From assembly GCA_023634235.1 (NCBI GenBank), contig JAMKCF010000015.1, positions 2,023,698 to 2,087,697 on the forward strand: a DNA stretch of 64,000 bases, in the 5' to 3' direction. The translations under genes were made by a program, and so were the position numbers. This stretch comes from Pisaster brevispinus. Lineage: Eukaryota > Echinodermata > Asteroidea > Forcipulatida > Asteriidae. Below the pieces are notes generated by a model. The model ran no database searches. It was not told where the DNA came from and saw nothing but the letters and a program-made list of their open reading frames with translations. Shown piece after piece: positions 36,301-45,500 of this stretch (positions within the stretch are counted from its first letter, which is position 1; each line of letters opens with the position of its first letter).

Positions 36301-38551
36301 AAAGGTAATATAGGTCTTCGATTTTAATTGTTTGCATGAAATTACGTGTCCTCTACCATGTCTACTTCCACTTAAAACCGAAAGTACATTGTAATTAAAA
36401 GTGGCAACTTTGTTTAGTTGGTTTTAACGATGTTGCAGTCTGACAAGGGTCCGGTTAAAAAAACAAGATTTAAGAGGGCCATCTGGCGGTGGGTTAAAAA
36501 CAGTTCAAAATACAGTTTTACTAGAAGGCTTTGGCAGAGTTTTTATAATTGTTTCAACATTGGTTTACATAATGGCCTTTATGCAGACAACATAATGTGT
36601 TTAACGTAGATTGATGACGTCATCACGTACTACGTGTAACACTTTAAATGCACACTATTTTAAGCCATGTATCTGCCAAAATAATAGACCAACCGAGTTG
36701 AAATTTGGTGTACTGTTGGACAACGACACTGACTGCTGACAAATTTTGTAGCGTCATGATTACGTCATTTCAAATGTATTTTTGTGCTTTTTTCATCAGG
36801 CTTTTTACACCAGGCATGTACTCCCCGAAACCGAACACCTAGAGTTTGTCTTAAGACGAACTCTAAATTTCTAGTTGTCCTATGTTTTATATCAGGTTTA
36901 AAATCGGTTGGTAAGGGCCTCCCTGGTGACCTTCAACCCCTTGCTGACGTCATCAAGGTCGACTTGGAAGAATCCCGCCAAAACTACGTAGACGAATTGA
37001 ACGATCATAAATTCCAGATTTTATACAGATGGCGAGAAGACTCCTTCGAGACGATCCGAAAGAGGGCGTCCCATTCTAAGTTGTTGCGAGCAATGCGCAA
37101 GTGCGGAATGGAATTAGCAGCAGAAAGATGCACAATCATTAGTTCGGTGGACGCACGTGACGGTAAGATAATTTGCATATCGATTGTTTATGTTATGATG
37201 AAATTTAATCTCCACAAAAAATAACTTTGGAAAAATGTGCATACAAAATGGGCAATTATGTAACATTTATTTTTGCTTTGTACTTTTTTTTCTCCAGTCG
37301 TTCTTCTTCGTATCATCACAAAAGACGCCAGTCGAGAAACCATCTACCGGCTCGTACGCACGTTCGGACTGGCTGAAGAGCAAATAGACGAAATAACCAG
37401 AGAGCACGGGCAAGACTTCAACAAGAAAATGTTTATGTTGAATGCATTGGTACTGTGGCGGGATACTGCTGGTGAAGGGACTGGGGCAAGGTTTGACGAG
37501 TTGATGGATAACATGGACTCTGTGGGACTCCGTCTGAACGCTGACATACTGGACGAGGAATTGGTCAAAGATAAACGTAAGATTGATAATAATGAGTATT
37601 GATTGATTGATTTATTAATTGAGTGATTGGTTGGTTGGTCGGTCAGTTTGTAAGTGGGTTGGTTGGTTAGTTGTGTATTCGCTTATTGATTGGCATAATG
37701 ATTGATTGATCAAGTGGGCCATTTGTTGTTTGGTTATTGAGCGGACGATTTGGCGTAAACAAAAGGTTGATGGATTGATTAATTGATTGATTCACCATTA
37801 TTTCATTAATCGTCTTCTAATTTGAAACCAATTTCGCCATTCTTCCCTCAAAGGTTTCCACTTCGCTGCAAAGCACATTGAAAACGACATGATGCAGCCG
37901 TTAGCCGACAAACTCCGTGTTGATACCGCACCAATGATGATACAGTATGGTGGCGACTTTATAGCCGAATTAGGCTACAGACTACTCGTGCGATGGAAGG
38001 AGACACGCGGTAAATACGCGTCACACACGGAGTTGCTGAAGGCTCTTGAATCCTCCGGATTGGGCGCGCTCGGGAAGGATGTGGACAGGATGGGTTCCGT
38101 GATTATTTCTAAAGGTGGGTGCAATATACCTCTACGGCTGTTGTATGATTGATTATTAGCACTACTTATTCAGATATGGAACAGCAGTTGTAACACACTG
38201 ATTTTCATTTTATTTCCAGGTGCAATGTGTGACTTCTGCCTAAAGTACGTCACAAGTTGGATTCATGTCAGCCGAGCCCACGAGTGGCCCTCTGTCGTCC
38301 AGAATATTCCATCTAACATCACCCAAGGCTTGGACAAACGCACCGTAGAGTTGATCAAGAGGCAACAGAGAGATCCGTGCGATCAGATGGCGAGAGCTTT
38401 GAGGCTGTGTAGAGACAGGGGTGTGTTTAAGACGGCAGGTGCCTTGGTCAACAGGCTGATTGCATGTGGCTTTGAAAAGGCCGCCCTCATGCTACTCGAT
38501 GTGTCCAGGTCACAGTTTTATTGCACAACGATTCGGCTGGAGGATGTATAA
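30182..38551 (+). CDS. Poly-death-domain protein (N-terminal domain plus five death-fold modules)
   Basis: Nine exons, 652 residues: 30182-30312, 30440-30494, 30709-31005, 31692-31755, 32171-32443, 36896-37162, 37298-37576, 37854-38114, 38220-38551; every phase closes. The start ATG has a good context (TCACCATGC) and an in-frame TAG 18 bases upstream. Residues 1-182 form a domain I do not recognise, possibly a UPA-like beta sandwich (GDLEV, DFFVEGVYRGRF, SGKVLLHRLTVH). Residues 183-652 are five modules of 87-110 residues with death-domain features: FGLSEVEI/FGLAEEQI-type helix 2-3 segments, a central Trp in helix 4 (W in modules 1-4, Cys in module 5) and LLEAF/LLRAM/LLKAL before the last helix. 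No signal peptide or membrane segment, so probably cytosolic. Death domains oligomerise to assemble signalling complexes; which pathway this serves is not shown by the sequence. Confidence 0.88.
30440..30494 (+). CDS. Exon 2, poly-death-domain gene
   Basis: Short exon of 55 bases after a C-run acceptor (CCCCCCCAG). Encodes YKLCESTRTEPFKAMTGE. Donor GAA/GTAAGT. Phase fits both neighbours. Confidence 0.82.
30709..31005 (+). CDS. Exon 3, poly-death-domain gene: core of N-terminal domain
   Basis: Ninety-nine codons, phase 0 on both sides. Alternating hydrophobic strands (FYIRLVGDLEV, LQLRWIRNRAN, DFFVEGVYRGRF, VLLHRLTVHAG) suggest a beta-rich fold. Acceptor TTGCCAG, donor AAG/GTGAGA. I cannot name the family; UPA is a guess. 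Confidence 0.88.
31388..31472. repeat. TTTG microsatellite
   Basis: GTTTGTTTGTTTGTTTG run with interruptions in intron 3 of the poly-death-domain gene; similar to larger arrays at 53757 and 16868. Confidence 0.75.
31692..31755 (+). CDS. Exon 4, poly-death-domain gene: linker
   Basis: Sixty-four bases encoding an acidic, proline-containing linker (EREDPAPPEIQDSFTDEE). Acceptor GTTGCAG, donor AAAG/GTAAAC. It ends in phase 1, which sets the phase of all module exons that follow. Confidence 0.82.
32171..32443 (+). CDS. Exon 5: death-fold module 1 (type A)
   Basis: Opens with DVVLRTISKD, then FGLSEVEI, RDFDEQ, LEKWMLTKGE and LLEAF. Phase 1 in and phase 1 out. Resembles module 3 more than module 2. 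Acceptor CTCTTTAG, donor GAGC/GTAAGT. Confidence 0.92.
32607..32792. repeat. Cluster of four short hairpins ahead of the tandem array
   Basis: Three copies of AGGTGTTCGGGC, ATTCA loop, GCCCGGAACACCT occur at 32607, 32640 and 32691. A fourth variant at 32765 has AGGTGTTCGGAC, AAAA, GTCCGAAGACCT. Each folds into a hairpin with about 12-base arms and one bulge or mismatch. Confidence 0.8.
32765..36840. mobile_element. Tandem array of three about 1.35 kb repeat units with inverted ends
   Basis: Unit 1 is 32765-34110, unit 2 34112-35458, unit 3 about 35459-36840. Units 1 and 2 are nearly identical; unit 3 is diverged, lacks the first hairpin and has extra bases. Shared words include TGACTTCCGGTTCAAACCGG, CTCAAAAACTACTGATCATT and two inner copies of AAGGTTCAAAGTCCACGAAG. 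The left edge begins AGGTGTTCGG and the right edges end CCGAACACCT. No intact protein is encoded. Inserted between module exons 5 and 6 of the poly-death-domain gene. Confidence 0.78.
36896..37162 (+). CDS. Exon 6: death-fold module 2 (type B)
   Basis: Encodes KGLPGDLQPLADVIKVD, a central ILYRWRED and RASHSKLLRAM. Phase 1 in and out. Closest to module 4 within the gene. Acceptor ATATCAG, donor GACG/GTAAGA. Confidence 0.92.
37298..37576 (+). CDS. Exon 7: death-fold module 3 (type A)
   Basis: Starts VVLLRIITKD like module 1, then FGLAEEQIDEI, QDFNKK, LNALVLWRDTAGEG and a C-terminal helix. Phase 1 in and out. Acceptor TTCTCCAG, donor AAAC/GTAAGA. Confidence 0.92.
37595..37795. repeat. GATT/GGTT-rich simple repeat
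   Basis: TTGATTGATTTATTAATTGA and TTGGTTGGTTGG-type words fill most of the intron between modules 3 and 4. A similar GATT tract lies at 57893. Confidence 0.7.
37854..38114 (+). CDS. Exon 8: death-fold module 4 (type B)
   Basis: Encodes HIENDMMQPLADKLRVD, LLVRWKETRGK and YASHTELLKALESSG, the same order of features as module 2. Phase 1 in and out. Acceptor CCTCAAAG, donor AAAG/GTGGGT. Confidence 0.92.
38220..38551 (+). CDS. Exon 9: death-fold module 5 and stop
   Basis: Most diverged module: VVQNIPSNITQGLDKRT, then LRLCRDRGVFKTAGALVN and LIACGFEKAALMLL. The usual helix-4 Trp is replaced by Cys. Acceptor TTTCCAG; stop TAA at 38549-38551. Death-fold assignment is by position and pattern. Confidence 0.88.
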
Positions 38552-39481
38552 GAGTTCCCGCCTTTTTGTTAGAAATACACATTTATCAAAGGGCGTTTGC
38601 TAACACCCTGGCTTCAGTTGCGTTGGTTGTTTTCATTCAGCACAAGATTCAAAATGGCCGACGTTTCAGATCAAGGCTTCAGACGGACCAAGAGACGGAT
38701 CAATCTGTGCCCGAAACGTTGGCTTTCGTTACGGCTGTGGCTACAGCCATAGCCAAGCATATCTCTGATCAAATGGACTGGTACCTTTGAACAGCACAAA
38801 TGATTGTTACAGCACAAGTACGTGAACAAGACTGTTGCAGATTTGAATCGTACAAGGCATGGTTGACCCCTTTTTTTTGCAGTGAAACTGCTCTAAAATT
38901 TAATTGCATTTATTTGACAGTCATTAACTTTCACGGTCCAAGAAAACATAATTAAAGTCAGCAGTAATTACGAGAAGGAAAACACAACATATCGAACTTT
39001 AGATTCAATTATTATTCAATGCCTAATCAGTATGCAAGGACAAAAGATTAATCCATAAAATTGAATTCAAAAGAAATATTCACAAAATCCAAAAGATTTC
39101 TTGCAAAGCTTGAAAGTCATTATTATAACTTTAAGTCACATGTGTTGCAGTGAAAACACGCCTTTCATTTTTTTTTTCACCCGCATGATCACCATCACCG
39201 ATGACAAAATCTAAAAGAAAACCACTGACTCCAAACTTTCTCTGAACTTTATTACAAAATGAAAACTGTTTAAGAGAGAGACTTGTAACACTTCACGTTT
39301 TGCAAAAATCACTGTATTGGTCAGCTGATGTTTGACGCGTTGATAATGTTGAAACTTTGTTTTTGTTTTTGCTGTGTCATCAACTCTGGAAATACTTTCT
39401 GCAAATATTTTGGGAAATAGAAATCTTGGTAAGAACGGGAATTATTCTTGGGTATGTCTGACTGGAAACCTGGCCTTTATA

Positions 39482-39620
39482 GACTGTGCAAGTCTCGCGC
39501 GTATTCGAACATTGGGATCCGTTAAAGCGCGTGAGTTTGTTTCTTTAACGCGTTAAAGCAATGTACGTGGGACCACAGTGGTCCCAAAAATGTTCGAATA
39601 CGCGCGAGACTTGCACGGTC
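39482..39620. mobile_element. MITE-like fold-back flanked by TA, well preserved copy
   Basis: Left end GACTGTGCAAGTCTCGCGCG continuing through GTATTCGAACATT; the right end is its inverse with one mismatch at the tip. TA lies on both sides. An inner inverted pair (GGGACCA/TGGTCCC) adds to the fold. Sister copy at 17081-17205. Confidence 0.78.
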
Positions 39621-40969
39621 TATTGTTATGTTTTATCACCTTGTTTCTCAGACACTAATTTTGTAATTGATGATTGAATAAAGAAATTGTTCTTTACTTT
39701 ACAAGGTTTTAAATCGAATTTGGGTATCTGTGTGAGACAATGTGTTAAGTTAATCTTGTTATGTACACTGCTAAAAGAAATGAAAACACGATCTTTATGT
39801 ACACGGGGGAAAAAACTTTGCTCACCTCTACCTCAAAACAAAAACTAAAACGACGTAAACTAAAACGTTAGGAAATACTGATTTAGGCAAATCGTTCACA
39901 ATAGAAATTGATTAATACCAAATATCCAGAAATTAATTAACAAAAGATAAAGAAAGTCTCGTTATTGTTTTTGTTTTTAAACAGTTTAGCGGAAGCCTTG
40001 CAATTTACTACCTGTACATGAAATATGCCCCCAAATTTCCTACGAAAAGGAAGATAAAATGATGAAAGGTGTTTGAGCTCGGGGCAACAAAACTTCCATC
40101 GTTATTTTAAAATCTAAAAACTAAAGCAATTACACTAGACTGTCACCTTTTAAAAAAAATATCAAAGTATGAAACTTAAAGAGCTTATAAAAATGAAACA
40201 AAAAATTAACATTATGTTCGAGCGGTCCTTGCATAGATGTTAATTTGACTGATCGCGGCGATCCCAATCCCAGTATAATTGTCTTAATCTAAATCCACTA
40301 AAACAAATCACAATTTTAAATCAAATATTATAACTGTCTTAATATAAATGGTACAGAGTGACAATGTACACATAGATAAAAAACTGATAAAATATACATT
40401 ATCAAGATTTAACACAGTTCTTGTTTTTTAATTTGATGAAAGAATGATAAATACTTTTTGTTAGCAAGTTAGATAAACAACGATGATCATTGCATGTGTT
40501 ACACATTGGTTAAATATTTCGTTACTTCGTCACAATACTGTTTATAATATTTCTCTCCCAAACAAGCAGAAAGCAACTGATCCACGGGAAATTAAATTCA
40601 TGTTTTTTTATATTTTTATGTCCAACCCTGTACTTTCCCATGCAATATTCTTTGAATCTGTAAATCTGCGAGGTACCTTTTTGGTTGCAACGCCCCTGTG
40701 GTTTGTTGTCACCACATGCTGCCATGTTTTTCCCAAAAGGTCAATAGGGTTTATTTTGCATGTTTTCTTCTTCCATGCCACCCCCTTTTTTCCTGATCAT
40801 ACCATTGACAATTGGCATACTGATTTTGTACACAAAGGATGCTGGCAGAGTTTAGTACACTGTAGTCCTGCCCCCTCCTAACCAAATCACTGACCTTTGT
40901 CGATCGACACCCCCCTCTGGGACGTGTGGTATGGTCCAGCTTAGGATATCATGGCATATGAGCTGACCA

Positions 40970-41162
40970 GGGCCCAATTTCATAAAGCCTGTACGCACAA
41001 AAACTTAGTAAGCACAGACAAATCTTGCTTAGCAGAAACAGGTTACCAGCCAACATTCCGTAAAGTTTACATTGTTGCCGCTGGTACCCCGCTCAATTGA
41101 TGCTAAGTAAAGAAAATTGTTCAGCAGAATCTTCTGCTGAACAGCTTTATGAAATTGGGCCC
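40970..41162. mobile_element. Fold-back element with GGGCCCAATTTCATAAAGC ends
   Basis: Perfect 19-base terminal inverted repeats; the interior carries CTTGCTTAGCAGAA, GGTTACCAGCC and GTTCAGCAGAA. Related interior words recur near 19200-19560, 30560-30610, 42085-42140 and 44970-45080, so this is an abundant non-autonomous family. Confidence 0.8.
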
Positions 41163-41821
41163 AGTGTGTACGAAGTGGTTAAGACAATGGAAACATTAAA
41201 CAAAATGGCAGTATGTGCTGACAGCGGCCCTCACTGCAGGTTTATTTGAAAGGTTGTGTCAAACCTGAGAGAAACTAACTCACTAAGAGTTTTGTGAAAA
41301 CTCGTAAACAAAATTATATTCGTAATTCAGTCTCACCATTTTCCATAAACTTTTATTTATAATCATTTCCGGTCTGTAGATTGTTCCCTAACAATTTCTG
41401 GAAGTTAAAAATATGTACTTCCCTTCAATCAAAGGAAATTATGCAGTAAGAAAAAAAATCACACTCTTTTTTTAGACAAATATTGTTATTAATTTGTTGT
41501 TTCTAAATACTCACACAAACAATACTATTGTACAAATATGTAACGGTGGTTCGTTAATAACCCTAAAATACCTGAACGTGATATCATTATGTTTATCATA
41601 CTCGTTTTTTTGTCAGAATTATCCCAAAATATGAATTTTATCCGAGTGTCCATTGAACCATGTTTCCTACAATGTATTGACTATAGACATCATAGACATC
41701 ATAAATAGATAATCTAAGATATGCTGATATTATGCTACACACGACCATTCATTTTCCAATATGGAAAAAAAAGTTTCATTTTTTTACGGTTTATTTTAAC
41801 TAACCAACGGGAGACTTTAGA

Positions 41822-41935
41822 ACGCTAGGTGGCAGCAGACTTATCTCATAAATTGCCATTGTTTACGTAGTTCGAAGCATGCGCACGTTACTGAGAACGA
41901 TGGATTTACCCGGTACGTCTGCTGCCACCTAGCGT
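41822..41935. repeat. Inverted pair of CTCF-like motifs in a palindromic element
   Basis: ACGCTAGGTGGCAGCAGAC at 41822-41840 is repeated exactly in inverse at 41917-41935. TAGGTGGCAG closely fits the AGGTGGCAG core of the CTCF motif known from bilaterians. The two motifs point toward each other with about 76 bases between. Equally it may just be a fold-back transposon end. Confidence 0.6.
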
Positions 41936-42402
41936 CCAAAAGGCCCCATTCTAAATCGTCAGAGTTGGTCCCAGGTCCAAAATGCGCCAAACAAAATTGC
42001 TATTAAATGTAGAAAGTCTTACCATGGGGCCGTCACAAATAACACGCCAATAAAATGGCAGCAGCTTCAAACTATGGGCCTGCTTGCTTAAAAAAATTCT
42101 AACTTTGCTTAGCAATACTTTTCTGCTAAGCATACATATTTAAATGATATTGGGGCCGAGTGTGTTATTCTGCTATCGTAGATGGGATAATAATCCTGAA
42201 ATGCCTGAGTAGGGCATGTCTGCTTCCCTGACTCACTATACCCTGGGTCTGCCTTGTTTCCTAAAACCATGTTTAGGTTTCTGTCTAAACCACTTGATCC
42301 CACGTGCCTTTATCGAGGTAACTTTCTCACATACAGCTTGAGTCCTAAACAACTGTTGTAATGGTAGTCTCATCCTCCAGGCTGTTGATTACTTTTTCTT
42401 CT

Positions 42403-42507
42403 TTAGCTGATCTGGTATTCGGCATAGAAACCTTTTTTACTGATTGTGTCGTCCGACTTGAAGATGAGTTTAAGGGAGTCGCCGTGAGAGATGATATCGT
42501 CTGGAAT
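42403..42507 (-). CDS. tld: Tolloid exon 16: end of CUB5, stop
   Basis: Encodes [20 protein letters not shown] and [11 protein letters not shown], then TAA. Acceptor CTCCTACAG, phase 0. Confidence 0.92.
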   Translation of the reverse strand: MPDDIISHGDSLKLIFKSDDTISKKGFYAEYQIS

Positions 42508-45500
42508 CTGTAGGAGGGAAAAGGTTTCTTGAAGTAAAGACAGAGTATTGACTAGGTCCATGTGTTGTGCATTTTCCACTTGGATTGTCTTATGAATTCC
42601 ACGGCACTCGGTTAAATTGGATGCTACTTCCAAGACTTCCGAATTCCCTTGCCTTGAGATAAAATGACCGTGACTTCCCAGGCTTGAGTTTAAAGGAGCT
42701 GTGAATTCCTTTGCCTTGAGATAAAATGACTGTGAGTTCTATGAATTGAATTATAAAGGAATTGTGAAACTCCTTGCCTTGAGATAAAACGGCTGCGACT
42801 TCCAAGTCTTGAGTTTAAAGGAATCGCGAAATCCCTTATCATGAGGTTAAAGCCTTCGCCTTTCCGAATTCCATTTCAAAGGAATTGCGAATTTTTTTTA
42901 CATGTATTAAGATAAAATTTGCTTTAACTTCCATTTTAACAATTGAAGGTACATGTACTTTGTAGGATGTCATTTCTTTTTAGAAGCAAGAGAGAAATTT
43001 CATGTACATGGCGTTACCGAAAACCTGGATTGTATCTCCATGTAAAGTTTCAAATTCTATACATAAAATTATAAGTTCATAGTTTAGGGGACTCTGTACG
43101 TAGCCGAGCCCTGGCTAAACTTTATATCACTCTTAATAGTCAAATTAGGCTGAAATATAAATCAGAACTTACTTTATGTCCACAGAAGCGCCCTCTTCGT
43201 TCAGAATCAAACGAATCTCCATCCAAGACTTCCAGTGAATCGTAATCACATTCTGTTTCATGTTCGATGTCGAAAGATCTAAACATCAACCTCACCGAGT
43301 AACCATCTGGAGCTAGTAAAGTCCACTCACAATCTTCCTACAAAAACACCAGAAAAAAAATGACATTAAAGACTTATACTATTTTGTGAATTAATTGTTT
43401 AGATAAATAATTTCTTTGATCGGGATTGTCTTACGAACCTGGCTGCCATAGTTGGTGTCCCCGTAACCGGCATGTGAGTAAAGCTTTTGAGCGGGAAAGT
43501 CGGCTTGTAGAACACCACCACAAACTGCAGACAAAAATGTGAAAAAACACCTCTGGGTTACACCTGAAATTTTACGATCAGGAACTAAAGCTGTTTGGGA
43601 TCGTTCATAGGTTGAACTTGACCTTTTTCTAGGTATTAGCACTTGACTTTTTCTGTGATAGTACTTTACTCTTTCTGGTTAGTACTTGACTCTTTCTGTG
43701 ATAGTACTTGACTGTCTGGAATAGAAGTTGTTTCTTTCAGGGACAATACCTGGCTCTTTCTGGGATAGTACTTGACTCTTTGTGAGATAGTACTTGACTC
43801 TTTCTAAGATAGGACTTCTGAGATAGTGCTTGACTCTTTCTAGGTCGGACCTCTCACATAAAAACGGTACTTACTTGTTGAATGATCAGCGAGGAATCCT
43901 CTTCTTGAAACAGACGCATCTGACACGAATCTAATGTACATCTGATTGGCACTAGCCAAGACAGGGTCCGGGTTACCTGTACCACAGAACCGACCCAGTT
44001 GATGTCCGTCTGACGAATCACCGTCGTAGATGATCACGTGGTCATAAGCGCACTCTTGATGTTGCTCCAGATCAAAATCACTAAAAACCTGTTTCCCAAA
44101 AAATTGTGACAAATAACGGATAAAAAACAAATCGTGTTGAATTCGGAGGACGTCGGCAGTGCTGCTTAGGACACAGGAGTGCCTTCTTTCAACTCCCATG
44201 CAGGCAATCCATGTGGCGTGTCGTTACCGAGCGGTTAAGCGGGATCAAGCTCTGGTGTTTCTGATCGGCAGAGTATGGGTTCGAGTCCCGGTCGTGGCAA
44301 TTGTGTCCTTGAGCAAGGTACTTTACCATAATTGCTGTGTCCTTCGGATGGGACATTAAGCCGTAGGTCCCGTGAACTAGGATTGGTAGTGCACGTAAAA
44401 GAACCCAGAACACATGTCGTTGAAGAGTAGGGTTTAACCCCAGTGTTTCTAGTTCACTTAGCATGCACCTTTGTTTACAGGTTTCCTCAGGCTTGTGAGC
44501 TACATTGATTTCATGAAGTTTACTTTTATGAAGCGTCCTCGGTCTTATTACCAGAAATATATAATAATAACATAACATTAATTAGAAGCACAATGGTCTA
44601 GCAGAACAATGTATTATATTTCCGATTTTAGTTCAATGTATGACCTACTGTAACTTTATCTTAGGGTCTTTTACAAAATAAAATTTTGAGCAAGACGCGT
44701 TGTGCTGAAATGTTCAAAATAGGAATTCTTGTTGTGACCGTTCGACACTTACCAGTTGTACTTTATGACCAGGTGTGGCAAAGATGTGCCAAGTACACTC
44801 TTTCCGTTTGGGGTAGTTATCGGGGTAGTTGGGGCTGGTGAGCTCCCCGTGACTCGCTCGAATATCATGTCGACACCCAGCTACAAATTCATCGACAAGA
44901 CAATTCGTGTTTTAGAAAAAGAGAGATGATGAATTCTACACAACAAAAGAACTAAAACATGACCCTAGGGCCGATTTCCCAAAGCACTAAGATTCACCTT
45001 GAGATGAGTTGTCAGTATTACCATAGTGATTTGTATTGTGACATCACACTTTGCTTAGCAATTAAGATTGATTCGCAAAGATCACTCAACAGCTTGCTGT
45101 GAAATCTTCTCGCTGATTAAAGTTGCTTTGCAAATACATCGCGAAACTCTCAGCTTAGTAACTTTGAAAAAGCGTGTCAAGAATATAGTCCACGAAGATG
45201 GCTTACATTCTTTGCAGTCATGGCCGTTCTCGTGGAGTGTGAATCCATTCCTGCATGTGCACGTGTAGCTGCCTAGTGTATTGGCGCATACATGCTGGCA
45301 TTCGCCGTTGTTCTTCTCACACTCGTCGATGTCTGCAAAGAACCTGGCAAAGAACCCTGGTCTCGCGACAGTGCTGTCAGATTTAAACTCGATCCTCATG
45401 TTATTATAACGAGAGGTGATGGTCTCGGGAAGCTCATCGCCGCAGAACTTGCCGTGAAGATCACCAACCTCCGTTAGTCCGCTACGGACCTCAACATAGT

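Larger units (their letters stand above)
38552..42402. other. Intergenic interval between convergent genes
   Basis: No gene seen. It contains the 3' end of the poly-death-domain gene (an AATAAA at 39677-39682 is one candidate signal), fold-back elements at 39482-39620, 40970-41162 and 41822-41935, and AT-rich DNA. The 132-codon open frame at 40483-40881 has no recognisable features. On the minus strand the nearest AATAAA for the tolloid gene is at 41790-41795. Confidence 0.5.

Noticed and set aside
40483..40881. 132-codon plus-strand open frame
   Set aside because: Low-complexity, Phe/His-rich translation with no domain, no flanking exons and repeat-like ends shared weakly with 59370-59510.
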